A stretch of DNA of 64,000 nucleotides from Paenibacillus sp. J23TS9 (GCF_018403225.1 NZ_BOSG01000001.1:434001-498000), one strand, 5' to 3'. Positions 9,424 through 19,986 are shown, numbered from the stretch's first letter. Notes: generated by a model not told the origin, from the sequence alone. Program-made: numbers and translations.

Positions 9424-11969
9424 TGCAGCCGCAAGTGGCCAAGGTCATCGTTGATGTTCCGGTAAAGGATACCGACCGCCCCTTTGATTATCTTATCCCA
9501 GAATCCATGCGGGCATGGATTGAGATAGGAAGCCGTGTTGGAGTTCCTTTCGGCCACCGGACGGTTCAGGGCTTCGTCGTGGCGCTGCAGGAGGAACCTT
9601 CCGCTGGTGGAATGCGCCTGAAGGCTATTCAGGAGGTATTGGATGTAGTCCCTCCGTTATCGCCTGAGCTGGTGAAGCTTGCAGAATGGATGAGTCAAAA
9701 GTACGCCTGCCGGTTTATCACAGCTCTTCAGGTCATGGTTCCGACAGCGCTGAAAGGTAAGGCCGAAAGGTATATCTCACTCGGAGATGCCCCTGAGCAA
9801 GATGAAGAAGAGGATGAGTATTCAGGGACACTGGTCCGAATTGCGTCAGAAACAACGGAAGAAGTCCGAACGATCCTGGCTTATGTCGGGCAAAAAGGCG
9901 AGGTTCCTGCCCAGCATCTCAGCCGTATTTTCCCGGATAGTGCAGATACAATTAAATCTCTGCTTCGTAAAGGAGTTCTTCAGGAGAATCAATCGATAAA
10001 GGACAAACTTCAGAAGAAAACGCTCAAGGCGGTCGATCTTGTCGTGGAGCCGGATGCAGCAGAAGCAGCACTGGAAGACTTTCCGGCTAAGGCACAACGT
10101 CAGCGGGAAGTTCTACAGTTTATTCTGGAAATGAAGGAACTGCTGCCGTTGCCTCTAAAAGAAATTCTGTCCTCGCTTCAGGTATCGGCTGCTACCGTCA
10201 AGGGGCTCGCAGACAAGGGTTTTATTTCGATCGAAGATCAGGAAGTGTTCCGCGACCCATACAGGGGACGACGCTTCAAGCCTTCGGTACCACTGCAGTT
10301 GAACGATGAGCAGCAGCAGGCCTATGACCGTATACAGGACACACTGGATGCCTACCGTCATGGCGTGTTTCTTTTGCATGGCGTTACAGGCAGTGGTAAA
10401 ACCGAAATTTATCTGCAAACCATTCAGCACTGTATTGAGCAGGGGCGGCAGGCTATTGTCCTTGTACCGGAAATATCGCTGACACCGCAGATGGTTGAAC
10501 GCTTTAAAGGACGTTTCGGCGATCTGGTGGCGGTCATGCACAGCCGGCTTTCCGGCGGCGAACGCTATGATGAATGGCGGAAAATCCGCGAAGGTAAGGT
10601 GAAGGTAGCCATAGGGGCACGTTCTGCAGTATTTGCACCATTTGAGCAAATCGGACTCATTATTATGGATGAAGAGCATGAAACGTCGTACAAGCAAGAG
10701 GAAAGTCCCAAGTATCATGCAAGGGACGTGGCAGTCAAGCGTGCTCAGCAGCAAGGAGCGGCTGTGATTTTGGGTTCAGCAACGCCTTCGCTGGAGAGCT
10801 ACTATGCAGCCCGCTCCCAGTCGGATGATAACTTCTCTCCTATGCTGCTGGAAATGAAGCACCGGGCGCTCGGCAACGAGCTTCCAGCTGTGGAGATCGT
10901 AGATATGCGGGAGGAGCTGAAGGAAGGTAATCGTTCGATGTTCAGCCGTTCTTTGCATCAGGCGATCGAAGTACGACTGGAGCGGCAGGAGCAAACGGTG
11001 CTGCTGCTTAATCGACGCGGGTATTCTACGTTCGTGATGTGCCGCAGCTGCGGCTATGTGGCGGGGTGCCCGGAATGTGATATTTCCTTGACCTATCATC
11101 AAAAATCGAACAACCTCCGCTGTCACTATTGCGGTTATGCCGAGCCGGCACCATCCGTTTGTCCGGACTGCGGCAGTGAGCATATCCGCTATTTCGGAAC
11201 GGGCACGCAGCGGGTGGAAGAGGAATTGGCCAAGCTATTTCCGGGTATTCGGGTTATCCGCATGGACGTGGATACAACGACAGAAAAGGGATCTCATGAG
11301 AAGCTGCTTAAGCAGTTCCGCGATAAGAAGGCGGATGTTCTCCTGGGCACCCAGATGGTGGCCAAAGGGCTGGATTTTCCGGATGTTACGCTCGTCGGTG
11401 TTATTACCGCCGATTCCGCCCTCAATTTGCCGGATTTTCGCGCTGGCGAGAAAACCTTCCAGCTGATGACTCAGGTAGCAGGACGGGCGGGACGCCATCA
11501 GCTGCCGGGAGAGGTGATGATCCAGTCCTATACGCCGGATCACTACTCCATCATCCATGCAAGCGGGCATGATTATCATTCCTTCGTGAGGGATGAACTG
11601 AAGCACCGCCGTAATCTTCACTATCCGCCATACTGCCGCCTGATTCTGATTACGTTAACTCATGAGCAGCTTCCGCTGCTGGTTCGAATGGCTGAAAACA
11701 TGGTGTCGGTGCTTCAGGGGAAAGCAAGACAGCGCGGATGGTTCGGCAGTTTGGACCGGCTGACAGCAGATGCATTCGACGTGCTTGGACCAGTAGCTTC
11801 ACCCATTCCGCGCATAAAAAATAGATACAGATTTCAATGTATGGTAAAATGGCGTGGGAATATCGATGCCGTCGGGCTGGTACGCGCAGCGGCCGAACAG
11901 CTTGAAGACACGGCACATAACCAAAAGCTTCAGATCAGTATCGATGTGGATCCGCAAATGCTGATGTAA
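9423..11969 (+). CDS. priA: Primosomal protein N', replication restart helicase
   Basis: 3'-5' superfamily 2 DNA helicase that reloads the replisome at stalled forks. The 848-aa product has the N-terminal 3'-BD domain (VDVPVKDTDRPFDYL), Walker A GVTGSGKTEIY near residue 322, the DEEH box, and a zinc-binding region with paired cysteines (CRSCG, CPECD, CHYCG, CPDCG) around residues 540-585 inserted in the helicase core, followed by the C-terminal domain. It is somewhat longer than B. subtilis PriA (about 805 aa); the extra length lies in the N-terminal half before the helicase core. Overlaps coaBC by TGATG. Confidence 0.96.
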   Translation: MQPQVAKVIVDVPVKDTDRPFDYLIPESMRAWIEIGSRVGVPFGHRTVQGFVVALQEEPSAGGMRLKAIQEVLDVVPPLSPELVKLAEWMSQKYACRFITALQVMVPTALKGKAERYISLGDAPEQDEEEDEYSGTLVRIASETTEEVRTILAYVGQKGEVPAQHLSRIFPDSADTIKSLLRKGVLQENQSIKDKLQKKTLKAVDLVVEPDAAEAALEDFPAKAQRQREVLQFILEMKELLPLPLKEILSSLQVSAATVKGLADKGFISIEDQEVFRDPYRGRRFKPSVPLQLNDEQQQAYDRIQDTLDAYRHGVFLLHGVTGSGKTEIYLQTIQHCIEQGRQAIVLVPEISLTPQMVERFKGRFGDLVAVMHSRLSGGERYDEWRKIREGKVKVAIGARSAVFAPFEQIGLIIMDEEHETSYKQEESPKYHARDVAVKRAQQQGAAVILGSATPSLESYYAARSQSDDNFSPMLLEMKHRALGNELPAVEIVDMREELKEGNRSMFSRSLHQAIEVRLERQEQTVLLLNRRGYSTFVMCRSCGYVAGCPECDISLTYHQKSNNLRCHYCGYAEPAPSVCPDCGSEHIRYFGTGTQRVEEELAKLFPGIRVIRMDVDTTTEKGSHEKLLKQFRDKKADVLLGTQMVAKGLDFPDVTLVGVITADSALNLPDFRAGEKTFQLMTQVAGRAGRHQLPGEVMIQSYTPDHYSIIHASGHDYHSFVRDELKHRRNLHYPPYCRLILITLTHEQLPLLVRMAENMVSVLQGKARQRGWFGSLDRLTADAFDVLGPVASPIPRIKNRYRFQCMVKWRGNIDAVGLVRAAAEQLEDTAHNQKLQISIDVDPQMLM

Positions 11970-12061
11970 TCCCCGTCATATGAAATGAAACTACGGATGT
12001 AATCAAATACATGAGGATTATGCAAAATCCTGACATGAATACCCATAAGGAAGGTGTCATC

Positions 12062-12544
12062 ATGGCAATTCGCATTATCGTAAAAGAACCTGATGCAGTA
12101 CTGCACAAAATAGCAAAAGAAGTAAAAGAAATTACACCAAACGTAAAAAAACTACTGAAGGATATGGCGGAAACCATGTACGACGCGGAAGGTGTCGGCC
12201 TTGCCGCTCCCCAGGTCGGAATCCTGAAACGGCTGATTGTCGTTGACGTGGGCGACGATCACGGGTTGATCAAGCTTGTGAATCCGGTGATTGTTGCGAA
12301 GGAAGGCGAACAGTTTGGTCCCGAAGGCTGCCTCAGTATTCCCGGCTATAACGGGGATGTGCGCCGCGCCGAGCAGGTTACGGTAAAAGGATTGGATGAG
12401 AACGGTAACGAGGTAACGATTACAGGTACCGGATTATTGTCCCGTTGCTTCCAACATGAGATTGACCATCTGGATGGAGTCCTGTTTACCGACATTGCTG
12501 AAAAAGTATATGAATACGTACCAGAACGTCCCGGAAAGGAGTAA
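12062..12544 (+). CDS. def: Peptide deformylase
   Basis: Removes the formyl group from the N-terminal methionine of new proteins; metal-dependent. The 160-aa product has all three motifs: GVGLAAPQVG, EGCLS and QHEIDHLDG (zinc ligands Cys and two His). The frame is open from 12011, but ATG 12062 is preceded by AAGGAAGGTG and gives the typical N-terminus AIRIIVKEPD. It sits 6 bases ahead of fmt, the enzyme that adds the formyl group to initiator tRNA. Confidence 0.96.
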   Translation: MAIRIIVKEPDAVLHKIAKEVKEITPNVKKLLKDMAETMYDAEGVGLAAPQVGILKRLIVVDVGDDHGLIKLVNPVIVAKEGEQFGPEGCLSIPGYNGDVRRAEQVTVKGLDENGNEVTITGTGLLSRCFQHEIDHLDGVLFTDIAEKVYEYVPERPGKE

Positions 12545-12550
12545 TGCTTC

Positions 12551-13483
12551 ATGAAAATCGTGTTCATGGGGACACCGGCCTTTGCCGTTCCCAGTCTGCG
12601 CATGCTTCTGGACGAAGGATATAACGTCGTTGCAGTGGTAACTCAGCCTGACCGGCCTCAGGGACGCAAAAAGGTGCTGATGCCAACACCGGTTAAAGAG
12701 GTTGCTCTGGAGCAAGGGATTCCCGTGCTTCAGCCTCAGCGCATGCGCAGTCCTGAAGCGGTAGCGGAGCTTGCAGCTTACAAGCCGGATTTGATCGTGA
12801 CGGCAGCATATGGGCAGATCCTTCCCAAAGGTGTGCTTGAACTGCCTGCCAATGGCTGTGTCAATGTTCATGGCTCGCTACTTCCCCAATATCGGGGCGG
12901 TGCACCGATCCAGCGCTGTATCATCAATGGTGAAACCGAAACGGGCATCACGCTGATGTATATGGCAGAAGGTCTGGATACTGGAGATATGATTGCCCAG
13001 GTGAAGATCCCTATCGATGAGGAGGACACCTCGGGAACGCTGTTTGAGAAGCTGAGTATTGCCGGGGCGGCGCTCTTGAAAGAGCAAATGCCGCGTCTGG
13101 CCAATGGACGCCTGGAGGCTGAGGTGCAGGACGAGCAGAAGGCTTCGTATGCGCCCAATTTGAAGCGCGAGGATGAAAAGATAGATTGGAGTGCGTCAAC
13201 GCGCGATATCTATAATCAGATTCGTGGTCTGGTTCCCTTTTCCGGTGCCTTCACGCTTTGGAATGATGAGGTCTTTAAAGCGTGGGCTTCCCGAAAAACA
13301 GACAAAGCCTCCAAGGAAGCTGATCCTGGAACGGTGCTTCAGCTTACTGATCAGGGGATTGAAGTAAAAACAGGCGATGCGTCACTGTGGCTGACTCGGA
13401 TTCAGCCTAGCGGCAAAAAACAGATGGAAGCGGCTGAGTTTGTCCGCGGCAATACGATGACTTCTGGGACGGTGCTCGGGTGA
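12551..13483 (+). CDS. fmt: Methionyl-tRNA formyltransferase
   Basis: Formylates initiator Met-tRNA using 10-formyltetrahydrofolate. The 310-aa product starts with IVFMGTPAFAVPSL, contains the formyl-THF site HGSLLPQYRGGAPIQ and has the C-terminal tRNA-binding domain. The ribosome binding site GGAAAGGAG lies over the def stop. The stop codon overlaps the GTG start of rsmB (GTGA), so def, fmt and rsmB look like one translationally linked unit. Confidence 0.96.
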   Translation: MKIVFMGTPAFAVPSLRMLLDEGYNVVAVVTQPDRPQGRKKVLMPTPVKEVALEQGIPVLQPQRMRSPEAVAELAAYKPDLIVTAAYGQILPKGVLELPANGCVNVHGSLLPQYRGGAPIQRCIINGETETGITLMYMAEGLDTGDMIAQVKIPIDEEDTSGTLFEKLSIAGAALLKEQMPRLANGRLEAEVQDEQKASYAPNLKREDEKIDWSASTRDIYNQIRGLVPFSGAFTLWNDEVFKAWASRKTDKASKEADPGTVLQLTDQGIEVKTGDASLWLTRIQPSGKKQMEAAEFVRGNTMTSGTVLG

Positions 13484-14853
13484 GCGCAGGTAACCGCCAA
13501 GGCAAAGGAAGAATGTCGGCGCGGGAACTCGCCATGGAAGTACTGACACAGGTTGAACAGAATAAAGCCTACAGTAATTTGCAGCTGAATTCGGCCTTGC
13601 AGCGGGCTTCATTGTCCAAAGAGGATACGGGTCTCGCAACAGAGCTGGTATACGGAACAGTCTCCCGGCTCAATACGCTGGATTATTTTCTGGAACGTTT
13701 TGTAGCCAAAGGAGTGAAAAAGCTGCAGCCTTGGGTAAGGAATTTACTGCGGCTCAGCTTGTATCAAATGATGTACCTGGACCGGATTCCTCCGCATGCC
13801 GTGGTCAACGAGGCGGTCAATCTGGCAAAACACCGGGGACATCAAGGAATATCCGGAATGGTGAATGGAGTTCTGCGGAACTTACTGAGAAACCGCGAGG
13901 ACTTGGTAATCCCTGAAGGTCTTTCGACTGCCGAACGTATTGCGCTTGAGCATTCCCATCCGCAGTGGCTGGTGGAACGCTGGATCAGTCAATATGGCGA
14001 AACTACAGCAGAAGCGATTTGCCGGGCCAATAATGAGCCTCCTTCCGTAAGTGTCCGGGTTAACATCACGATGATCAGTCGTGAAGAGATGTTGGCTGAA
14101 ATGAAGGAGGCAGGACTTGAGGCTACCCCTTCATCGCTCTCACCGGAAGGAATTCTGGTGCACAGCGGCGGCAATATGGCGCTTAGCGGGTGGTACCGGG
14201 ACGGGCAAATCTCGGTACAGGATGAGAGCTCCATGCTCGTGGCAGGCGCTGTCCGGCCGGCGCCCGGCATGAAGGTGCTGGACTGCTGCGCCGCACCGGG
14301 CGGCAAAACAGCGCATATGGCAGAGCTTATGCACGATCAAGGCGAGATTATAGCCAATGATCTACATGAGCATAAGCGCAAGCTGATCGGCGAACAGGCT
14401 GAAAGATTAGGGTTAGACAGCATCCACACCGTGACGGGGAACGCGCTCGAACTGGTTCAAAGGTATCCAGCGGGTTCATTCGACCGGATTTTGCTTGATG
14501 CTCCCTGCTCGGGTCTAGGCGTCATCCGGCGCAAGCCCGACCTGAAATGGACTAAAACCGCCGAAGATATCGGCGAAATCGCCAGCCTGCAGCTTGAACT
14601 GCTGGATTCCGTTTCTTCTTTGCTGCGGGTCGGCGGGATTCTGGTGTACAGTACCTGCACAATTGATCCGGAAGAGAACGAAGGAACGGTACAGCATTTT
14701 CTGGAGACCCATCCCGGTTTTGGGGTTCCGGAAAATTCCGGTGAGGAGTGGAGCAAGCTGCACTCCGCAACCGGCGGAGCGGGTGTACAGATACTGCCGC
14801 AGGACTATCATAGTGACGGCTTTTATATTGCCAGACTCCAAAGATTCTCTTAA
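13480..14853 (+). CDS. rsmB: 16S rRNA (cytosine-967-C5)-methyltransferase
   Basis: SAM-dependent RNA methyltransferase of the RsmB/Sun family, 457 aa. The N-terminal third is a NusB-like RNA-binding domain (ALQRASLSKEDTGLATELVYG). The C-terminal Rossmann domain has the SAM motif LDCCAAPGGKTAHMAEL, the DAPCSGLGVIRRKPD motif with one catalytic Cys and the STCTIDPEENE motif with the second. The GTG start at 13480 overlaps the fmt stop; a weaker in-frame ATG at 13513 is also possible. Confidence 0.94.
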   Translation: MSAGNRQGKGRMSARELAMEVLTQVEQNKAYSNLQLNSALQRASLSKEDTGLATELVYGTVSRLNTLDYFLERFVAKGVKKLQPWVRNLLRLSLYQMMYLDRIPPHAVVNEAVNLAKHRGHQGISGMVNGVLRNLLRNREDLVIPEGLSTAERIALEHSHPQWLVERWISQYGETTAEAICRANNEPPSVSVRVNITMISREEMLAEMKEAGLEATPSSLSPEGILVHSGGNMALSGWYRDGQISVQDESSMLVAGAVRPAPGMKVLDCCAAPGGKTAHMAELMHDQGEIIANDLHEHKRKLIGEQAERLGLDSIHTVTGNALELVQRYPAGSFDRILLDAPCSGLGVIRRKPDLKWTKTAEDIGEIASLQLELLDSVSSLLRVGGILVYSTCTIDPEENEGTVQHFLETHPGFGVPENSGEEWSKLHSATGGAGVQILPQDYHSDGFYIARLQRFS

Positions 14854-14892
14854 ACTATCGCAATAAGACATGATTGATACAGCTTAAATGAT

Positions 14893-14926
14893 CCCGCTGG
14901 GCCTTTAGCTTGGGCGGGGTTTCTCT
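14893..14926 (+). terminator. Probable terminator after rsmB
   Basis: CCCGC (14893-14897) pairs with GCGGG (14914-14918), followed by a T-rich stretch GTTTCTCTTTT. The stem is short, so this is a moderate call; it marks a plausible break before rlmN. Confidence 0.5.
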
Positions 14927-15007
14927 TTTACCGCTACTTTTTTTTGTGTTAAAATAGGAAGAATGAGAAATAATACGCATAGAATGATAAAAGACAGGTG
15001 TGGTGAA

Positions 15008-16048
15008 ATGAAGCCTTTTATATATGATTTGAATTTGGATGATCTTCAGGAATGGGCAAAAGAAAACGGAGAATCCGCGTTTCGGGCCGGACAGATTTTT
15101 GACTGGCTTTACGTTAAGAGAGTTAATAATTTTCAGGAAATGACGAACCTTTCTAAAGAGCTTCGCCAGAAGCTGGAGGACCAGTTTGAGTTTGTAACCC
15201 TAAACGAAATTACCAAGCTCGAATCGAAGGATGGAACGGTTAAGTTCCTGTTTGGCCTGCATGATGAACATGCAATCGAAACGGTTATTATGAAGCACAG
15301 CTACGGGAACAGCATTTGCGTGACTACCCAGGTAGGCTGTCGCATCGGATGTACATTCTGCGCATCTACCCTTGGCGGGCTCAAGCGTAATCTGACAGCA
15401 GGCGAAATTGTTGCACAGGTAGTCCAGGCCCAAAAAATACTGGATCAAAGGGGCGAACGTGTCAGCAGCATTGTTATCATGGGCTCCGGCGAGCCGTTTG
15501 AGAATTATGAAGCTACGATGAAATTCCTTCGTATCATGATCCATGAGAAGGGTCTTAACATTGGCCAGCGGCATATTACCGTATCCACCAGCGGCATTGT
15601 TCCAAATATTTATAAATTCGCTAATGAGGATACCCAGATCAATCTGGCGATTTCCATTCATGCTCCGAATGACATGCTGCGTTCCAAGCTCATGCCGGTT
15701 AACCGCCGTTATCCTTTCGAGGACGTGATGGAATCCCTTCGATTCTATCTGGCTAAGACTGGCCGCCGCATCACTTTTGAATACGCCTTGATCGGCGGGG
15801 TAAATGATCAGCCGGAGCATGCGCTTGAGCTGGCCAACGTGCTGAAGGACATGCTTTGTCATGTCAATTTGATTCCGGTAAACCATGTGCCTGAGCGTAA
15901 ATATATCCGGACATCACGTAATGATATTTTCAAGTTTCAGAAAGTACTCGCAGAAAACGGTGTGAATGTAACGATCCGCCGTGAACAAGGCCACGATATC
16001 GCGGCTGCATGCGGACAACTGCGTGCCAAGCATATGGAGTTGAGGTGA
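15008..16048 (+). CDS. rlmN: 23S rRNA (adenine-2503-C2)-methyltransferase, radical SAM
   Basis: Dual-specificity RlmN methylates A2503 of 23S rRNA and A37 of some tRNAs. The 346-aa product has the radical-SAM cluster motif [10 protein letters not shown] (three cysteines), the GSGEPF motif and the conserved C-terminal Cys in AAACGQL that forms the methylated intermediate. The frame is open from 14963; ATG 15008 is preferred because the sequence [12 protein letters not shown] starts the family alignment and GGTGTGGTG lies just upstream. B. subtilis RlmN is slightly longer. prpC follows after 7 bases. Confidence 0.94.
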   Translation: MKPFIYDLNLDDLQEWAKENGESAFRAGQIFDWLYVKRVNNFQEMTNLSKELRQKLEDQFEFVTLNEITKLESKDGTVKFLFGLHDEHAIETVIMKHSYGNSICVTTQVGCRIGCTFCASTLGGLKRNLTAGEIVAQVVQAQKILDQRGERVSSIVIMGSGEPFENYEATMKFLRIMIHEKGLNIGQRHITVSTSGIVPNIYKFANEDTQINLAISIHAPNDMLRSKLMPVNRRYPFEDVMESLRFYLAKTGRRITFEYALIGGVNDQPEHALELANVLKDMLCHVNLIPVNHVPERKYIRTSRNDIFKFQKVLAENGVNVTIRREQGHDIAAACGQLRAKHMELR

Positions 16049-16055
16049 GAGAAAC

Positions 16056-16832
16056 TTGATCAAAACAGTTCAGGCCAGTAACATCGGGCGGGTTCGAACG
16101 GTGAATGAGGACTCAGTCTGGATCGGTCAGCTTCCGCAAGGATACACCATCGGCATCGTTGCTGACGGTATGGGCGGCCATCAGGCTGGCGATACCGCGA
16201 GCAGGCTTGCCGTGGATACCATTGCGGGAGACCTGACCGCGCTGGAAGAGAACATGTCTGCCGAGGGTCTTAGCGCTGCGGTTAGTGATGCCATATTGCA
16301 TGCCAATGATGTCATCTACAGCGAAGCATCCAAAAATGAAAAATATCACAACATGGGAACGACGGTTGAGGTGCTGCTGCTGCATGACGAGTCCGGAATT
16401 ATTGGACATATCGGAGACAGCCGGGCTTACAAGATTATGAATGGTGAAGCCATTCAGCTTACGGAAGATCATACGCTTGTTAATGAGCTGTTTAAAAGCG
16501 GCCAGATAAGCCTCGAGGAAATGAAGACCCATCCGCGGCGCAATGTGATCATGCGCGCTTTGGGCACTGATCCCGAGGTATCTGTCGATCTGTATCCTGT
16601 CACACTATCTGCCGGAGAAGTACTCCTTTTATGCAGCGATGGACTCAGCAGTCTGGTTAGTGGCGATCACATCGCCCAAATTACCGGAATGCAGGACGTT
16701 CCGCTGAATGAACGGGCGGACCGACTTCTGCAGCTGGCACTTCTCGCCGGAGGCGATGACAACATTACCGTCGCCCTGTTTGAACTTCAAGATGAAGTCG
16801 CCGGGCAAAGTATAAAGGAGTGGGATTCATGA
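16056..16832 (+). CDS. prpC: PP2C-family serine/threonine protein phosphatase
   Basis: Metal-dependent PPM/PP2C phosphatase, 258 aa, that reverses phosphorylation by the neighbouring kinase PrkC. Metal-binding motifs are visible: VADGMGGHQAGD near residue 35, GHIGDSRAY, and the C-terminal GGDDNITV. The start is a TTG at 16056 behind TGAGGTGAG; no ATG fits the conserved N-terminus IKTVQASNIGRVRTVNEDS. The stop overlaps the prkC start in ATGA. Confidence 0.95.
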   Translation: MIKTVQASNIGRVRTVNEDSVWIGQLPQGYTIGIVADGMGGHQAGDTASRLAVDTIAGDLTALEENMSAEGLSAAVSDAILHANDVIYSEASKNEKYHNMGTTVEVLLLHDESGIIGHIGDSRAYKIMNGEAIQLTEDHTLVNELFKSGQISLEEMKTHPRRNVIMRALGTDPEVSVDLYPVTLSAGEVLLLCSDGLSSLVSGDHIAQITGMQDVPLNERADRLLQLALLAGGDDNITVALFELQDEVAGQSIKEWDS

Positions 16833-19015
16833 TCGGACACGAATTGGGCGGCCGTTATGAAATTATTGAACGAATTGGCGGCGGCGGGATGGCTCTCGTC
16901 TACAAAGCCCATGATTTGCTACTGGGCCGCAACGTCGCTGTCAAGGTGCTGCGCCAGCAGTTTGTGCACGATGAGGAGTTTATCCGCCGCTTCCGCCGTG
17001 AGGCGCAATCGGCTGCTTCGCTCTCGCACCCTAACGTTGTCAGCATATACGATGTGGGTCAGGAAGACGAAGTTCATTATATCGTCATGGAGTACGTCGA
17101 AGGGCATAACCTGAACGAAATTATCAAGGAGCGGGCACCTCTGCAGATTGATGAGGCTGTGCGAATCGCATCCCAGATTTGTGATGCGCTCGATCATGCC
17201 CACCAAAATCAGATTATTCATAGGGATATTAAACCTCATAATATATTGATCGGGCGTAACGGCAGAGTGAAAGTAACGGATTTCGGGATTGCCCGTGCCG
17301 TAACCTCAACGACCATAACCCAGACCGGGTCTGTGATCGGTTCTGTACATTATTTCTCTCCGGAGCATGCCAAAGGTGTAGTTACCGGAGAAAAATCGGA
17401 TTTATATTCACTTGGTATTGTACTGTATCAAATGCTGACGGCTAGCCTCCCGTTTCTTGGAGAAAGCCCGATCAGTGTCGCACTCAAGCATTTGCAGGAG
17501 GAGTTTGAAGAGCCGCGTGAAGTGAATCCTCTCATCCCGCAGAGTGTGGAAAATATTATTCTCAAATCGATGCGTAAAAATCCGCAGGAGCGTTACCAGA
17601 GTGCAAAAGAAATGCTGCAAGACCTGGAAACTTGCCTCCTGCCGGAGCGCAGAAACGAGAAGAAAATAGATTTTACGGATATCGATGATGAGGACCGCAC
17701 GCGCGTCATTCCCGCGATTAAGCCGCAGCATATCGGGGCAAGTCCCGTACGATCCAGACCAGCGCCCGTGGCAGCTGACTCTGAGCGTGAGGAACGGCCG
17801 GCAGCTGCAGAGAAGCCTAAAAATTCCAAGGGGCGCCCTGCGCTGTGGATCGGCTTGACGCTGCTGCTTCTCTTGGCTATGGGGGGGCTGGCTTGGTACG
17901 TCACTCATGCACTCACGGTTCCGGATGTGAAGGTGCCGAGTGTCATCAATAAGACAGAGGATGTAGCCCGCTCCCAGCTAACTGCGCTTGGCCTTGTTGT
18001 GGATGAGAACGTAATCCGCAAATATAAGGAAGGTGTGGAGGAAGGAGTCGTGTTTGACCAAAGCAAGGATGAGGGAACCGAGGTCAAGAAGGGTTCCACC
18101 ATTCAGCTTTCCGTCGGCGCGGCCAAGCCGAGCAAGCCAATGCCGGATGTCAAAGAATCTTCTTATGAACAAGCAGTAAAGACTTTGGTGGCTGCCGGAT
18201 TTAAAGAGGTTAACATCAAACAGGATCCTCAGTTTAGCGATAAGCCGGTCAACACGGTCATTTCTCAGGATCCTGGGGCCAACTCCGATGTGGATCCGGA
18301 GATAGCTAAGGTCACTCTAACGGTAAGTAAGGGTCCGAATCAGGTGAAGATGCCAAGCCTGATCGATTTGACGCAGGATAAGGCGGTACAGAAGCTGAAA
18401 GCGAACGGCTTCACCTCAGATCCGACGATTGAGCAGGAAGCAAGCTACACCGTTGAAAAAGGTAAAGTAATCAAGCAGTGGCCGTACGACCCGGGCTCGG
18501 ATGCGAATCCAGGAGACAAGGTTGTCTTGACTGTCAGCTCGGGATATCCGCCTGACGTGCTTAAATATACGTTTAATTTGCCGGTTGCCCCAACGGTCGA
18601 AGGGCAGAACACCAAGATCAGCATTGAATACAGCGATGCGCGTACCAGTGGCGAGCGCAAAGTGTGGGGCACGAAAACCATTAACTCAACGCAGGTATTC
18701 CCTGTGGATCTGGTGCTTTCCCCAACCGTTAACGGGATTGTAACGGTGAAACAGGACGGACAGATTTTCGACACCTATACGGTTACCTATGAAGATGCCA
18801 AGAATGGTACGGTGCCTGCAGTTACCCTTCCGGATAACAGTGGTAGCGATCCGGGATCTCAAGATGATAATGGTGACGGAAACCATGACGGCAATAATGA
18901 TGAAACGGGTATGAATTTTCCTGGGAACGGGAACGGGAAGAATAATGGTAATCCAGGCAAGGGTAAAGGTAAGAACAAGGATAACCAAGCTGTAATATAC
19001 AAACATGACCATTAA
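16829..19015 (+). CDS. prkC: PASTA-domain eukaryotic-like serine/threonine kinase
   Basis: Membrane sensor kinase that binds muropeptides and lipid II and controls germination, cell wall metabolism and stationary-phase physiology in relatives. The 728-aa product has a Hanks-type kinase domain (residues about 10-270; HRDIKPHN near 131, DFG in TDFGIA), a juxtamembrane linker with TRVIP, one membrane helix (about 338-358), three PASTA repeats (about 363-585), an Ig-like C-terminal domain (about 590-665) and a final Gly/Asn/Asp/Lys-rich tail of about 60 residues that B. subtilis PrkC (about 650 aa) lacks. ATG 16829 lies 8 nt behind AAAGGAG; the GTG at 16820 overlaps that site. Confidence 0.95.
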   Translation: MIGHELGGRYEIIERIGGGGMALVYKAHDLLLGRNVAVKVLRQQFVHDEEFIRRFRREAQSAASLSHPNVVSIYDVGQEDEVHYIVMEYVEGHNLNEIIKERAPLQIDEAVRIASQICDALDHAHQNQIIHRDIKPHNILIGRNGRVKVTDFGIARAVTSTTITQTGSVIGSVHYFSPEHAKGVVTGEKSDLYSLGIVLYQMLTASLPFLGESPISVALKHLQEEFEEPREVNPLIPQSVENIILKSMRKNPQERYQSAKEMLQDLETCLLPERRNEKKIDFTDIDDEDRTRVIPAIKPQHIGASPVRSRPAPVAADSEREERPAAAEKPKNSKGRPALWIGLTLLLLLAMGGLAWYVTHALTVPDVKVPSVINKTEDVARSQLTALGLVVDENVIRKYKEGVEEGVVFDQSKDEGTEVKKGSTIQLSVGAAKPSKPMPDVKESSYEQAVKTLVAAGFKEVNIKQDPQFSDKPVNTVISQDPGANSDVDPEIAKVTLTVSKGPNQVKMPSLIDLTQDKAVQKLKANGFTSDPTIEQEASYTVEKGKVIKQWPYDPGSDANPGDKVVLTVSSGYPPDVLKYTFNLPVAPTVEGQNTKISIEYSDARTSGERKVWGTKTINSTQVFPVDLVLSPTVNGIVTVKQDGQIFDTYTVTYEDAKNGTVPAVTLPDNSGSDPGSQDDNGDGNHDGNNDETGMNFPGNGNGKNNGNPGKGKGKNKDNQAVIYKHDH

Positions 19016-19068
19016 AGGTTCCGATGATTTGTTCGTGAGCCTGTCAGAGAAAGTGAGGCCTTTCATGT

Positions 19069-19986
19069 ATGCCTGAAGGAGTGATCGTGAAGGCGTTAAG
19101 CGGATATTACTACGTCAAACCGCTCGAAAACGGAATGGCTGCTTCGGGAGGCGAGAACGCCGTCCAATGCAGAGGACGCGGCATTTTTAAGAAAAGAGGC
19201 GTGACTCCATTGGTTGGGGATCATGTTCTTTATTCCCATACGGAAAACGGGGAGGGCATGGTGGATGAGATTCTACCGCGCCGCTCTGAATTGATCCGTC
19301 CTCCTGTGGCCAACGTTGACTTGGCAGTTCTGGTATTTTCGGTGCGGGAGCCGGATCTAAACCTGCAGTTGCTCGATAAGTTTCTGGTCCACATTGAGCA
19401 TTCGGGTCTGGATACAGTGATCTGTCTGACAAAGCATGATCTTCTGCCAGATGAAGCGGGTACTGAGAACCCGGCCGCTATAGTAAAAGCTTTGTATGAA
19501 AACATCGGTTATCAAGTGATCATATCAAGCTCACGCTTAGGGCTGGGAACGGATCTGCTGAAGGAAACATTGAAAGGCCAAATCAGTGTCTTTTCCGGTC
19601 AATCCGGTGTAGGCAAGTCGTCGCTTCTCAACCGGCTTGTGCCCGGGCTGGATCTTGAAACCAGCGCGATCAGCATGAGACTTGGCCGCGGGAAGCATAC
19701 CACACGCCATGTGGAGTTGATTGAGCTGGAGCAGGGCGGGTTTGTAGCCGATACGCCAGGTTTTAGTCAGTTGGATTTTCTGGAACTGGGCGTGGAGGAA
19801 CTGTCGACATGCTTCAGGGAGTTCTTCTCCTATGCGGAGAATTGCAAATTCCGGGGCTGCAGCCATACCCATGAACCGGGCTGTAAAGTGATCGAAGCAG
19901 TGGAAGAGGGAAAGATTGCAGCGAGCCGCTATGAGCATTATGTGTTGTTTTTAACGGAAATGAAAGATAAAAAGCGGAGGTATTAA
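19069..19986 (+). CDS. rsgA: Ribosome small subunit-dependent GTPase A
   Basis: Circularly permuted GTPase that helps mature the 30S subunit. The 305-aa product has an N-terminal OB fold, then G motifs in permuted order (TKHD, then P-loop [12 protein letters not shown] near residue 180, then DTPGFS) and a C-terminal zinc finger [14 protein letters not shown]. The start ATG follows GTGAGG. It lies between prkC and rpe as in B. subtilis (yloQ). Confidence 0.95.
   Translation: MPEGVIVKALSGYYYVKPLENGMAASGGENAVQCRGRGIFKKRGVTPLVGDHVLYSHTENGEGMVDEILPRRSELIRPPVANVDLAVLVFSVREPDLNLQLLDKFLVHIEHSGLDTVICLTKHDLLPDEAGTENPAAIVKALYENIGYQVIISSSRLGLGTDLLKETLKGQISVFSGQSGVGKSSLLNRLVPGLDLETSAISMRLGRGKHTTRHVELIELEQGGFVADTPGFSQLDFLELGVEELSTCFREFFSYAENCKFRGCSHTHEPGCKVIEAVEEGKIAASRYEHYVLFLTEMKDKKRRY

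Noticed and set aside
15200..15886. 228-codon minus-strand frame opposite rlmN
   Set aside because: Antisense to a complete radical SAM enzyme, with atypical composition.
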